Below are positions 52,687-63,076 of a DNA stretch of 64,000 nt, piece after piece. This stretch comes from CAWUEZ02 sp963921355 (lineage in GTDB: Bacteria; Pseudomonadota; Alphaproteobacteria; Thalassobaculales; Thalassobaculaceae). Under the pieces are notes generated by a model. The model saw only the letters and a program-made list of their open reading frames with translations. It made no database searches and had not been told where the DNA came from. The translations under genes and the position numbers were made by a program. The stretch is taken from assembly GCA_963921355.3 (NCBI GenBank), contig OZ001190.1, positions 2,542,001 to 2,606,000 of the forward strand. The letters run 5' to 3'. Numbering within the stretch: position 1 is the first letter of the stretch; every line of letters starts with the position of its first letter.

Positions 52687-52827
52687 TCAATACAGCACCG
52701 TCCACGGGCAGCCCGGGCTGGCGCGGCAGAGCTCCCGCGCTGCCCACAGCGCGCCGCCGATCCCGACCAGGACAAGGATCAGGATCATCAGATCGCGCAT
52801 CAGAGAGGTCCAGCGGCGCTTGCCCAT
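52687..52827 (-). CDS. 46-residue membrane protein coupled to CIA30 gene
   Basis: A short gene: MGKRRWTSLMRDLMILILVL opens it, a single membrane helix spans about residues 12-32, and the tail has Cys residues (ELCRASPGC) and ends TVLY. Its ATG (52827-52825) overlaps the stop of the CIA30-type gene by one base (TGATG), the same coupling seen at 51682. This position, the Lys/Arg start and clean helix argue that it is real despite its size. The family is not recognised. Confidence 0.65.
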   Translation of the reverse strand: MGKRRWTSLMRDLMILILVLVGIGGALWAARELCRASPGCPWTVLY

Positions 52828-53414
52828 CAGCGATAAAGGCGCAGGCCGGCGATGGCGAGGTCGGCCTCGAAGGCCCGGCCGATCGCCACCAGCCCGATCC
52901 GGCGCAGGCGCGAGAGGTCGAGCGGGGCATCGATGCGGTGGGGCTGGAAACCGTCAAACGGCAGACGCACGGTCTGCCAGATATCGGTGGCGGTAAAGGT
53001 CTGGCGATAGGATTGCCACGGGCGGGTGACGTCGTCGGTGCGGAGATGCAGGCCGTAGATTTCGCCGTTGCCGCGCATGTCGAGCTCTATGCCCTGCCAG
53101 GTTCGCGCGTCGATCGACGACCCGTCGGGCGCCAGGTTGAGCGCGATCTGCACGAAGCCGCCGTTGTTCTCAAGACTGACCGTACCGCGCAGGCGGACGG
53201 CTAGGCGCCCGTCGACGGTCTCGCGAGTCATGGTGCCGGTCGAGCGGCCGCCCATCACCCGGTCGGCGATGAACTCCCAGTCGCTGCCGATGCTGGCCCG
53301 GGGTGCGGGATGGCTGAGATCGTCGATGACGGGGCTGGAGGTGGCCATGGCGGAGCCTATGCACAGAAAAACACTGGCGGCGAGGCCCAGGAGTTGATGT
53401 CGTGGAGCCGGCAT
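52827..53414 (-). CDS. CIA30-like (NADH:ubiquinone oxidoreductase intermediate-associated) exported protein
   Basis: A 195-residue protein with a signal peptide (residues 1-25, LLGLAASVFLCIGSAMA) and a carbohydrate-binding-like beta domain: WEFIADRVMGGRSTGTM is the CIA30 signature (DxVMGGxS), with GTVSLENNGGFVQIAL and FDGFQPHRIDAPLDLSRLRR following. In bacteria such proteins are periplasmic with unknown role. Coupled to the small membrane-protein gene. Confidence 0.8.
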   Translation of the reverse strand: MPAPRHQLLGLAASVFLCIGSAMATSSPVIDDLSHPAPRASIGSDWEFIADRVMGGRSTGTMTRETVDGRLAVRLRGTVSLENNGGFVQIALNLAPDGSSIDARTWQGIELDMRGNGEIYGLHLRTDDVTRPWQSYRQTFTATDIWQTVRLPFDGFQPHRIDAPLDLSRLRRIGLVAIGRAFEADLAIAGLRLYR

Positions 53415-53464
53415 TGCCCGATCGTACTATCGTCAGACCCGCCGCGGGGAGGGGCTCTACATCC

Positions 53465-53560
53465 GTCATCCCGGTTCGATCGCCAGATCGAGGCCGGGAC
53501 CTCGAAAGGCTATGTGACGGTCCGTGGTTCCGGCCGTCACTTCGCTCCGCCGGGATGACG
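53465..53560. repeat. Palindromic repeat family D, copy 4
   Basis: The best-preserved family D copy: GTCATCCCGGTTCGATCGCC at the left, an inner TCGATCGCCAGATCGA hairpin, GCCGGGACCTCGAAAGG, and CGCTCCGCCGGGATGACG at the right. Outer arms GTCATCCCGG / CCGGGATGAC pair perfectly. It lies in the 220-base gap between the CIA30 gene and the next small gene. Confidence 0.75.
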
Positions 53561-53634
53561 GTGGAGGCGGATCATTTCCATGCGTCTGGCGGACATGCTG
53601 GCGGCCGCCGGCATGTGGGCTCCGAGCTTTCGAT

Positions 53635-53865
53635 CTAGCTCTTAGTGATGGTCTTGATCTTCGCGCGCCGCCGGTTGGATCGTCGGGCGATCTCGGCATC
53701 CTGTTCCTGAAGCGCCGCGCGCGCCAGATCCAGTTGGGTGTCGCCGAACGACTCATCGAGGCGGTCATTCTCGACCCGCCGGTTGGACGTGATCGTGCCG
53801 TCCTCGTAGGTGACCGTGAAGGTGGTGAAGGCTGCGGCCTTGCCCTTCGGTCTGTTGCGCGCCAT
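53635..53865 (-). CDS. Small basic cytoplasmic protein, unknown
   Basis: A 76-residue protein. The N-terminal half is a beta-like segment (FTTFTVTYEDGTITSNRRV), the C-terminal half a charged helix (DLARAALQEQDAEIARRSNR) with a Lys/Arg-rich end. Such small proteins occur near cold-shock genes of alphaproteobacteria, and a csp gene lies about 400 bases upstream on the same strand. It might bind nucleic acid; this is inference from charge alone. Confidence 0.65.
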   Translation of the reverse strand: MARNRPKGKAAAFTTFTVTYEDGTITSNRRVENDRLDESFGDTQLDLARAALQEQDAEIARRSNRRRAKIKTITKS

Positions 53866-54023
53866 CGGCTTCCTCTTGCGTGTTCAGTCCGTGATTTCGG
53901 TCTCGACCGGTTTCACGGAGTCCGACCTGGGCCATGTGAATTCCTTGGCCGTGGGGTCATAGGTGTCGGTCAGGAAGGCGGCTGCGGCGGTTTGGGGATC
54001 GGGCGTCTGGTCACGTCGCGGTC

Positions 54024-54182
54024 TCAGGTCGCGTCGGACTCATCGTTGTCGCTCGACGTTTCGGAGCCGCCCGCGGCCTTGTCCCGGGCTTCCTGCTTCG
54101 CGGCCGCGCGTTTGGCCTTCTTTTCCGCCTTTAGGCGCTCGCGCTCTTTGCGCTCGAAGCTGTAGTTGGGCTGACGTGCCAT
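54024..54182 (-). CDS. 52-residue charged protein next to cold-shock gene
   Basis: Too short for a typical length cutoff: starts MARQPNYSFERKERERLKAE, continues with a Lys/Ala helix (KKAKRAAAKQEARDKAAGG) and ends in an acidic tail SDNDESDAT. The (P)NYSFERxERExxKAxKK pattern is a recurrent small protein in alphaproteobacteria, from memory. It lies downstream of cspA on the same strand and is likely co-expressed with it. Confidence 0.72.
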   Translation of the reverse strand: MARQPNYSFERKERERLKAEKKAKRAAAKQEARDKAAGGSETSSDNDESDAT

Positions 54183-54280
54183 GGCCTCTGGTTCCGTTGG
54201 ACGGTCCGAGTCAGCTTGCCCTCTCGGGGAAAGCGGACCGGCAACCGCCTCCGGCCGGGCCGGGGGCGGTTGTTGCGCGT

Positions 54281-54490
54281 TCAGTCGATCAGCGACAAGT
54301 TCTCGGCGGCGGACTTGCCGTTGCGCTGGGGCTCAAGGTCGTACGAGACCTTCTGGCCTTCATTCAGCGTGTGCAGACCGGCGCGTTCGACGGCCGAAAT
54401 GTGAACGAACGCATCAGCGCCGCCGTCCTCCGGCTGAATGAACCCGAAACCCTTGGTCGAGTTGAACCACTTGACAGTACCTTTGGCCAT
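54281..54490 (-). CDS. cspA: Cold-shock protein, CspA family
   Basis: A 69-residue single cold-shock domain: GTVKWFNSTKGFGFIQPED holds the RNP1 motif (KGFGFI) and DAFVHISAVERAG the RNP2 motif (FVHI). It binds single-stranded RNA or DNA and acts as an RNA chaperone. Start ATG 54490 is set by a strong GGAGGAAG site; the frame open further upstream is the 5' leader. The 294-base region up to the next gene at 54785 probably includes a long 5' leader, as cold-shock genes often have. Confidence 0.95.
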   Translation of the reverse strand: MAKGTVKWFNSTKGFGFIQPEDGGADAFVHISAVERAGLHTLNEGQKVSYDLEPQRNGKSAAENLSLID

Positions 54491-54784
54491 GGAAGCTTCC
54501 TCCAACAGGCGTTGCGTATCCGAACGGCATGGCATTTGCCGTCGCGGGCGAGACAGCGATTACATTGTCAGGGGATAGCTAAACTAAGCGGCGTACCGGT
54601 ATGCCAGGTAGCACCAAACGATGTATCACGTGAGCGTTGATACAGGCATCGCAACCGAATAGTCAATGAAACCGGTCCGCCTGGCCGCCAGGAGGCCTTC
54701 CGTACCACCAGACCAATAGGCATGGGTGCAGCGACGCGGTATGACAGCGTCCGTTCCTGTTCCGTGACCCAGTTGGACCCGACC

Positions 54785-55861
54785 ATGTACGAAACCATGA
54801 CCCGCGCCGCCGACCGCCCCGGCACTCGTGGCGGCAACCGGACCGTCGATCTGCGCAGCGATACGGTCACTCAGCCGACCCCCGCCATGCGCGAGGCCAT
54901 GGCCCGGGCCGAGGTCGGCGACGACGTTTACGGCGAGGACCCGACGATCATCGCGCTCGAGCAGAAGGTCGCCGGCATCATGGGCAAGGAGGCTGCCGTT
55001 TTCGTCTCGTCGGGCACCCAGAGCAACCTGCTCGGCGTGCTCGCCCACTGCCAGCGCGGCGAGGAATACCTGATCGGCGACAGCTACCACGTGTTCCGCT
55101 CCGAGGCGCTCGGTACCTCGGTGCTGGGCGGGGTGGCATCGTTCCCCTTGCGCACCGACGACCGGGGCGGGCTCGACCCCGACGCGGTGGTCGGCGCCAT
55201 CAAGCCCGACGACTCCCACTGCCCGATCACCCGGCTGCTGTGCCTCGAGAACACGGTCTCGGGCCGGGTCCAGGACCAGGGCCGGATCGAGGCCCTGGCC
55301 GACGCCGCCCACGACCGCGGTCTGGCGGTGCATCTGGACGGGGCGCGGCTGATGAACGCCGCGGTCAAGCAGGGGCGTACGCCGGCCGATCTGACGGCGA
55401 AGATCGACTCGGTTTCGCTCTGCCTGTCCAAGGGCCTTGGCGCACCGGTCGGCTCGGTGTTGAGCGGGCCCGAGGATCTGATCCGCCGGGCCCGGCGGAT
55501 GCGCAAGATGCTGGGCGGTGGCATGCGCCAGGCCGGCGTGCTGGCCGCCGCCGGGGTGCACGCGCTGGATCACCATGTCGACCGGTTGGCCGATGATCAC
55601 GCCAACGCGAAGCGCCTGGCCGAAGGCCTGGCCGCGATCGGGCGGCTGACCGTCGATCTCGATGCGGTGGACACCAACATGCTGTTCATCCAACCGGAGC
55701 CCGGCGACCACGACGCCCTGCACGCCCATCTGGCGGAGAACGGCATCGTGCTGTCGGGGCAGAAGCCGAAGATCCGCGTCGTCACCCATCTCGACGTGAC
55801 GGCCGAGGATGTCGAGCGGATCGTCGAGACCGTCGCGTCATTTTATGCGACGAGAGGCTGA
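54785..55861 (+). CDS. Low-specificity L-threonine aldolase
   Basis: A 358-residue fold-type I PLP enzyme. VDLRSDTVTQPTPAMREAMA is the family opening, GDDVYGEDPT the conserved loop, VHLDGARLMNAA carries the PLP Asp, and SLCLSKGLGAPVGS the Schiff-base Lys216. It cleaves threonine or allo-threonine to glycine and acetaldehyde. ATG 54785 is favoured; an in-frame ATG at 54722 adds 21 unusual residues. The glycine could feed the beta-hydroxyaspartate cycle, which is inference. Confidence 0.92.
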   Translation: MYETMTRAADRPGTRGGNRTVDLRSDTVTQPTPAMREAMARAEVGDDVYGEDPTIIALEQKVAGIMGKEAAVFVSSGTQSNLLGVLAHCQRGEEYLIGDSYHVFRSEALGTSVLGGVASFPLRTDDRGGLDPDAVVGAIKPDDSHCPITRLLCLENTVSGRVQDQGRIEALADAAHDRGLAVHLDGARLMNAAVKQGRTPADLTAKIDSVSLCLSKGLGAPVGSVLSGPEDLIRRARRMRKMLGGGMRQAGVLAAAGVHALDHHVDRLADDHANAKRLAEGLAAIGRLTVDLDAVDTNMLFIQPEPGDHDALHAHLAENGIVLSGQKPKIRVVTHLDVTAEDVERIVETVASFYATRG

Positions 55862-56010
55862 TTCACCGATCAGACCGATGTGCCAAGTCCGGGGGTCAGG
55901 TCACGACACCCTGATCGGATCAGGCTCTTACAGTCGCTGAACGGAACCGTTCGCTCGCCGAACCCGGCGTTCTGACTATATAGGGGAGTCCACGCGCTCC
56001 CGGAGGATGA

Positions 56011-57855
<1,845 letters not shown>

Positions 57856-57935
57856 GGAACGTTCCGGGGCTCGCGTCCCGGGCCGTTTCGGGCCATACCT
57901 AGACCTGATCTGAATGCGAGGCGGAGAGGTCCGAC

Positions 57936-60320
57936 ATGGCGAAGCGCGCGGCAAAAAGCGGCAGTGATGCGGAACGGCTGGAGATGCTCCAGGCGCTGGA
58001 GCGCAAGGTGCTCTGGCACGCCATGTGGACGATTCACAACGCCAACCACGTCCGTGACAGCCGCGACGGGCTGAAGGTCGGCGGCCACCAGGCGTCCTGC
58101 GCGTCGGTCGCGACCCTGATGACCGCGCTGTATTTCGACGTCCTGCGCGCCCATGACCGGGTCGCGGTCAAGCCGCACGCCAGCCCGATCTTCCACGCGA
58201 TCCAGTACATGATGGGTCGGCAGTCGCTGGACGCGCTGCAGCGCTTCCGGGCCTATGGCGGGGCCCAGTCTTACCCGTCGCGCACCAAGGATGCCGACGA
58301 GGTCGACTTCTCCACCGGCTCGGTCGGGCTCGGGGTGGCGATGACCCTGTTTTCGTCGATGGTTCAGGACTACGTGCAACTGCACAACCTGGTCCAGGAT
58401 CCGGAGCGCGCGGCCGAGGGACCGGGGCGCATGGTGGCGCTTGTCGGCGATGCCGAGCTCGACGAGGGCAACGTCTACGAGGCCATGCTCGAGGGCTGGA
58501 AATACGACGTCCGGAACCTGTGGTGGATCATCGACTACAATCGCCAGAGCCTCGACGGCGTCGTTTCCGACGGGCTGTTCCAGAAGATCCGCCAGTTCTT
58601 CGGCACGGTCGACTGGGAAGTCGTCATGCTGAAATACGGCAAGCGTCTGGAGCGGGTGTTCGCTCAGCCCGGAGGCGACAGCCTCCGCCAGTGGATCGAT
58701 GACTGCCCGAACGATCTCTATTCGGCGATGACCTTCAAGGGCGGGGCCGGTGAGCCGGGCGTGTGGCGCGAGCACCTCAAGAAGGACCTGCGCGGGGTCA
58801 AGGGCATCAAGGCGATCCTCGACGATCACGACGACGTCGGCCTGCACCGGCTGATGACCAATCTCGCCGGTCAGGACATGGAGGCTGTGCTCGAGGCGTT
58901 CCACGGCGTCAACGACGACCGCCCGCGCTGCTTCATCGCCTACACCGTCAAGGGCTACAACACGCCGCTGGCCGGCCATAAGGACAACCATGCCGGCCTG
59001 ATGACGCCGGACCAGATGGCCGCCTTCAAGGCAGAGCACGGCATCGAAGATGGCGAGGAGTGGGAGCCGTTCGCCAAGGCCGGGATCGAAGAAGGCCGGC
59101 TGCGCAACCACGTCCAGGGCGTGGCTTTCAACGCGCCCGGCTCGAGGGTGCATGACAGTGCCAAGGTCGAGCTGCCGGCCTACCTGCCGCTGCGCTCCCA
59201 GAAGACCCTGTCGACCCAGCAGGCTTTCGGCTCGGTCCTGCACGAGCTGTCGCGCGGCAACTCCGCCCTGGCGTCGCGCATCGTGACGACCTCACCGGAC
59301 GTCACGGTCTCGACCAATCTCGGGGCCTGGGTCAACCAGCGCGGTATCTTCTCGCTGGACGTGCGCAACGACGTGTTCCGCCAGGAACAGGTGGCGTCGG
59401 CCCAGAAATGGATGCGCCACGGCGGCGGCCAGCACCTGGAACTCGGAATCGCCGAGAACAACCTGTTCATCCTGCTGGCGGCCCTCGGCCTGTCAGGGCC
59501 GCTGTTCGGCACCCGGCTGCTGCCGGTCGGCACGCTCTACGACCCGTTCATCGCCCGTGGCCTCGATGCCCTGAACTACGCCTGCTACCAGGATGCCCGC
59601 TTCATGGTGGTGGCGACCCCGTCGGGGGTGACCCTGGCGCCCGAGGGCGGCGCCCACCAGTCGGTGTCGACGCCGCTGATCGGCCTCGGCCAGCCCGGCC
59701 TGACCGGGTTCGAACCGGCCTATGCCGACGAGCTGGCGGTGATCCTGCGCTGGGGTTTCGAGCACATGCAGGCCGAAGACGGCGGCTCGGTCTATCTGCG
59801 CCTCTCGACCCGCGGCATCGACCAGCCCGAACGCGAGCTCGACGACGCGATGGCCGCCGACATCCTCGCCGGCGCCTACTGGCAGCACGCCCCGGCCGCC
59901 GGCGCCGACCTGGCGTTGGTCTACAGCGGCGCGGTGGCGCCGGAGGTGCTGACGGCGGCCGAGGAGATGGCCGAGGACATGCCGGGCCTCGGCATCCTGG
60001 CGGTGCCGTCGGTCGACCGGCTGTACCACGACTGGCAGGGGCGGCTGCGCGGCACCAATGGCCACGGGCCCGGGTCGAGCCATATCGAGAAACTGCTGGC
60101 CCCGCTGGCGCCGAACGCAGCACTCGTGACCGTCCAGGACGGCCACCCGGCGGCCCTCTCGTGGATCGGGGCGGCGACCGGGCGGCGGGTCTATCCGCTC
60201 GGCATCACCGGCTTCGGGCAATCCGGCGACATTCTGGACGTCTACGCCCATTACGGCATCGACACCGCCGCCATCGTCGACATGGCGGCGACCGCAAGCC
60301 TCGCCGGTATCGCGCGCTAG
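57936..60320 (+). CDS. Homodimeric 2-oxoacid dehydrogenase E1-like / transketolase-family enzyme
   Basis: A 794-residue thiamine diphosphate enzyme. HASPIFHAIQYMMG and GDAELDEGNVYEAMLEGWKY (the GDxxxxE..N TPP-Mg site) lie in the N-terminal domain; HLELGIAENNLFILLAALG is the pyrimidine-domain catalytic Glu region, and FGQSGDILDVYAHYGID the C-terminal transketolase-like domain. The length and motifs are those of AceE-like enzymes, slightly shorter than AceE. No E2 or E3 gene is nearby, so its partner and substrate (pyruvate, 2-oxobutyrate or similar) are open. The stop TAG is the start of repeat C2. Confidence 0.85.
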   Translation: MAKRAAKSGSDAERLEMLQALERKVLWHAMWTIHNANHVRDSRDGLKVGGHQASCASVATLMTALYFDVLRAHDRVAVKPHASPIFHAIQYMMGRQSLDALQRFRAYGGAQSYPSRTKDADEVDFSTGSVGLGVAMTLFSSMVQDYVQLHNLVQDPERAAEGPGRMVALVGDAELDEGNVYEAMLEGWKYDVRNLWWIIDYNRQSLDGVVSDGLFQKIRQFFGTVDWEVVMLKYGKRLERVFAQPGGDSLRQWIDDCPNDLYSAMTFKGGAGEPGVWREHLKKDLRGVKGIKAILDDHDDVGLHRLMTNLAGQDMEAVLEAFHGVNDDRPRCFIAYTVKGYNTPLAGHKDNHAGLMTPDQMAAFKAEHGIEDGEEWEPFAKAGIEEGRLRNHVQGVAFNAPGSRVHDSAKVELPAYLPLRSQKTLSTQQAFGSVLHELSRGNSALASRIVTTSPDVTVSTNLGAWVNQRGIFSLDVRNDVFRQEQVASAQKWMRHGGGQHLELGIAENNLFILLAALGLSGPLFGTRLLPVGTLYDPFIARGLDALNYACYQDARFMVVATPSGVTLAPEGGAHQSVSTPLIGLGQPGLTGFEPAYADELAVILRWGFEHMQAEDGGSVYLRLSTRGIDQPERELDDAMAADILAGAYWQHAPAAGADLALVYSGAVAPEVLTAAEEMAEDMPGLGILAVPSVDRLYHDWQGRLRGTNGHGPGSSHIEKLLAPLAPNAALVTVQDGHPAALSWIGAATGRRVYPLGITGFGQSGDILDVYAHYGIDTAAIVDMAATASLAGIAR

Positions 60321-60457
60321 ATCGGATCATGTTTTGACGGAAACACTCTGGTTTCCGACAAAACATGTGAAACCGATCTAAATCGTAGAGTTGGAACAGA
60401 TTCACCGGCCAGATGGATCGCCATGAGCGATCCCATCTGACGCGGATCTGCTCTAGC
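60318..60457. repeat. Two-hairpin repeat family C, copy 2
   Basis: A 140-base copy: the first hairpin TAGATCGGAT..TGTTTTGACGGAAAC / GTTTCC.ACAAAACATG....CCGATCTA, then AATCGTAGAGTTGGAACAGA and the second hairpin with CAGATGG / CCATCTG and CGGATCTGCTCTAG at the end. Base changes are compensated on both arms relative to copy 1 (for example GTTGTGA/TCACAAC against TTTTGAC/ACAAAAC), which argues for a selected structure. Its first triplet is the stop codon of the upstream gene. Confidence 0.88.
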
Positions 60458-60465
60458 GTGAGAGA

Positions 60466-60654
60466 TCAGAGCGGCGCTTCGGCGATCGGGCCCTGGCGCA
60501 TCAGTTCCTCGCCGTTCAGTTCGGCGAGCCGGCGCTCGACTTTCTCGCGGCCTTTGACGACCGAGATGATCTCGCCGGTATGGGTGTCGCTGATCCGCCA
60601 GGTGTCGGCATCCATCAGCGGGGCGGCCTTGTAGCGCGGAGGTAGATGGGCCAT
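60466..60654 (-). CDS. 62-residue conserved-looking small protein
   Basis: A small soluble protein: MAHLPPRYKAAPLMDADTWR opens it, then ISDTHTGEIISVVKGREKVE, a beta-strand and helix, ending EAPL. A good GGAGG site precedes ATG 60654. The family is not recognised. It is convergent with the E1-like gene across repeat C2, with its stop only eight bases beyond the repeat end. Confidence 0.65.
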   Translation of the reverse strand: MAHLPPRYKAAPLMDADTWRISDTHTGEIISVVKGREKVERRLAELNGEELMRQGPIAEAPL

Positions 60655-60758
60655 GGCGTCCTCCCTCTTGGGGTTCAGGTTCGCAACAGGCTATCGGATT
60701 CACGTGGTCATACTTTGCGATCGGTCAAGCATTGGGCTGTTCTGTTCATCTTCAATCA

Positions 60759-60883
60759 CTTCCCGGCCTTGCGCCGGGACCCAGAGGCACACGCGCTGGA
60801 GAGCAGGAGATCGCGTCCCACCGTCTCGGCTGCTCCCACCCTAGGCCCCGCCCCGGATTAAATCCGAGGGCAAGGCCGGGGAG
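60759..60883. repeat. Palindromic repeat family A, copy 3
   Basis: A 125-base diverged copy: CTTCCCGGCCTTGCGCCGGG at the left, GCTGGAGAGCAGGAG and TCTCGGCTGCTCCCACC in the middle, GCCCCGCCCCGGATTAAATC and AAGGCCGGGGAG at the right. It lies between the 62-residue protein gene and the DMT gene and fills most of the 252-base gap 60655-60906. Confidence 0.7.
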
Positions 60884-60906
60884 TACAGATGAAGGGAGGA
60901 TGGGTT

Positions 60907-61806
60907 TCAGGTTCGGGGTCCGAAAACCCGCCCGTCGATCACCACCAGGCCGAGGGCGATCAGGGCCATGCCGGCGAATTGGCGAAGGGTCACGGTCTCG
61001 CCCAGGATCGCCACGCCGAGCACGATGGCGCTGACCGGCACCAGCAGGGTCACCAGGGAGACGTTGGTCGCCCCCGCACTGGCCAGGATCCGGAAGAACA
61101 GGATGTAGGCGAGCGAGGTGCTGAGCACCGCCAGCGCGATGACCGAGGCGATGACCCATGGGCTGGGCACGGCCAGGGTCCAAGGCATGTCGATCACCAG
61201 CGCAATGGGGAGGACCAGCAGCGACGAGCCGGTCAGCTGGCCGGTGGCGGTCAGCATCGGTGGATCGTCGCGGAACCGCCGGCCGAACACGCTGGCAAAC
61301 CCGTAGGAGATGGTGGCCCCGACCACGGCGAGCTGGGCGATCAGGGGGGCATCCAGGCCTTCCAGGGCGGCCGGTCCGACCATCACCGCCAGCCCCGCGA
61401 ACCCGACGACCACACCCAGTGCCTTGCGCGCCGGCAGCGGTTCGACCCCGGTGCCACGGGCGATCACCGCCGACCAGAACGGGGTCATGCCGTTGATCAC
61501 GGCGGCGAGCCCGGCGCCGATCTCGATCTGGCCGAAGAAGATCAGGCCGAACGGGACCAGGTTGTTCAGCGCCCCCATGGCGAGATAGTCGCCCCAGCGC
61601 CCCAGGCTTGGCGCGAAGCGGATTCCGCGGCTGCGCAGGACAACGTGCAGGGCGAGCGCGGCGATCGCGACCCGGGCCAGCACCAGGGTCAACGGCGGGA
61701 TCTCCGCCACCGCCACCTTGCCGAAGAAGAACGAGCCGCCCCACAGGATCGACAGCGCGATCAGCAGCAGCCAGTCGGTGGCGGTCATGCGCGTGTCGGG
61801 TGCCAT
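60907..61806 (-). CDS. EamA/DMT-family transporter
   Basis: A 299-residue inner-membrane protein with ten helices. WGGSFFFGKVAVAEIPPLT, LVFARVAI-like LARVAIAALAL and the second-repeat end SAIVLGVAILGETVTLRQFAG, cited only by its E-T motif, are typical of the family. It is divergent from the alanine dehydrogenase gene (146 bases between starts), so it may export an amino acid related to alanine metabolism; this is speculation. Confidence 0.88.
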   Translation of the reverse strand: MAPDTRMTATDWLLLIALSILWGGSFFFGKVAVAEIPPLTLVLARVAIAALALHVVLRSRGIRFAPSLGRWGDYLAMGALNNLVPFGLIFFGQIEIGAGLAAVINGMTPFWSAVIARGTGVEPLPARKALGVVVGFAGLAVMVGPAALEGLDAPLIAQLAVVGATISYGFASVFGRRFRDDPPMLTATGQLTGSSLLVLPIALVIDMPWTLAVPSPWVIASVIALAVLSTSLAYILFFRILASAGATNVSLVTLLVPVSAIVLGVAILGETVTLRQFAGMALIALGLVVIDGRVFGPRT

Positions 61807-61952
61807 GGCGGTCTCCAGGTCATTTGGCGTCGCGACGATAAGGCAGGCCGCAACCGGGCGCTCTCCGGTTCTTGCGATTGCTGTTGCGCTTCAATTGAAC
61901 GGGACCGAACCGCGTCCTACGCTCCGGAAAACCCTTGGACCGGGAGGAGACC

Positions 61953-63071
61953 ATGCGGATCGGCGTGCCGAAGGAGATCAAGAACCACGAATACCGGGTC
62001 GGCCTGGTGCCGGCCAGCGTGCGCGAACTTGTGGCGCACGGCCACGAGGTGGTTGTCGAGACCCATGCCGGCTACGGCATCGGCCTCGACGACGACCGTT
62101 ACGAGGCGGCGGGCGCGACCATTCTGGAAAGCGCCGACGCGGTGTTCGAAACGGCGGACATGATCGTGAAGGTCAAAGAACCCCAGGCCGTGGAGATTGC
62201 CAAACTGCGGAAGGGGCAGATCCTGTTCACCTACCTGCACCTCGCCCCGGACGAACCCCAGACCAAGGGCCTCGTCGAGAGCGGGAGCATAGCCATCGCC
62301 TACGAGACGGTGACCGACGCCCATGGCCGACTGCCGCTCCTGTCGCCGATGAGCGAGGTCGCCGGGCGCATGGCGATCCAGGCCGGTGCGCACTGTCTGG
62401 AGAAAGCGCAAGGCGGCAACGGCATGCTGCTCGGCGGCGTGCCGGGGGTGGCCGCCGGCTCAGTCGTCGTCCTCGGCGGTGGGGTGGTCGGGACCAACGC
62501 GGCGCGCATGGCCATGGGGCTGGAGGCCAAGGTCACCGTGCTCGACAAGTCCCTGCACCGGCTGTTCGAACTCGACATGCAGTTCGGGCCGACCCTGAAC
62601 ACCATCTTCTCGACCGTCGATGCGGTCGAGGAATACGTCATGCAGGCCGATCTCGTCGTCGGTGCGGTCCTGGTGCCGGGGGCCGCCGCGCCCAAGCTGG
62701 TGACCGCCGACATGGTCAGACAGATGAAGCGGGGCGCGGTGCTGGTCGACGTGGCGATCGACCAGGGCGGCTGTTTCGAGACTTCGCGGCCGACCACCCA
62801 TGCCGACCCGACCTACATCGTCGACGACGTCGTGCACTACTGCGTCGCCAACATGCCCGGCGGGGTGGCGCGGACCTCGACCTTCGCGCTCAACAACGCG
62901 ACCCTGCCGTTCACGCTGGCGCTCGCCGACAAGGGCTGGCGCCAGGCGCTGTACGACGACCGCCACCTGCGCGACGGGCTCAATGTCCATGAGGGGCGGG
63001 TGACCTACAAGGCGGTCGCCGACGCCCACGGTCTGGACTACACGCCGGCCGAGGAAGCGCTCAAACTCTAA
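61953..63071 (+). CDS. ald: Alanine dehydrogenase
   Basis: A 372-residue NAD-dependent enzyme. MRIGVPKEIKNHEYRVGLVP is the canonical start, FTYLHLAPD holds the catalytic region, MSEVAGRMAIQAGAHCLEKA contains His and Lys-region residues, and GGGVVGTNAARMAMGL is the NAD loop. It converts alanine to pyruvate and ammonia, or the reverse; some enzymes also aminate glyoxylate to glycine. ATG 61953 follows GGGAGGAG, whereas the TTG-started longer frame contains that site. Confidence 0.95.
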   Translation: MRIGVPKEIKNHEYRVGLVPASVRELVAHGHEVVVETHAGYGIGLDDDRYEAAGATILESADAVFETADMIVKVKEPQAVEIAKLRKGQILFTYLHLAPDEPQTKGLVESGSIAIAYETVTDAHGRLPLLSPMSEVAGRMAIQAGAHCLEKAQGGNGMLLGGVPGVAAGSVVVLGGGVVGTNAARMAMGLEAKVTVLDKSLHRLFELDMQFGPTLNTIFSTVDAVEEYVMQADLVVGAVLVPGAAAPKLVTADMVRQMKRGAVLVDVAIDQGGCFETSRPTTHADPTYIVDDVVHYCVANMPGGVARTSTFALNNATLPFTLALADKGWRQALYDDRHLRDGLNVHEGRVTYKAVADAHGLDYTPAEEALKL

Positions 63072-63076
63072 GGGGT

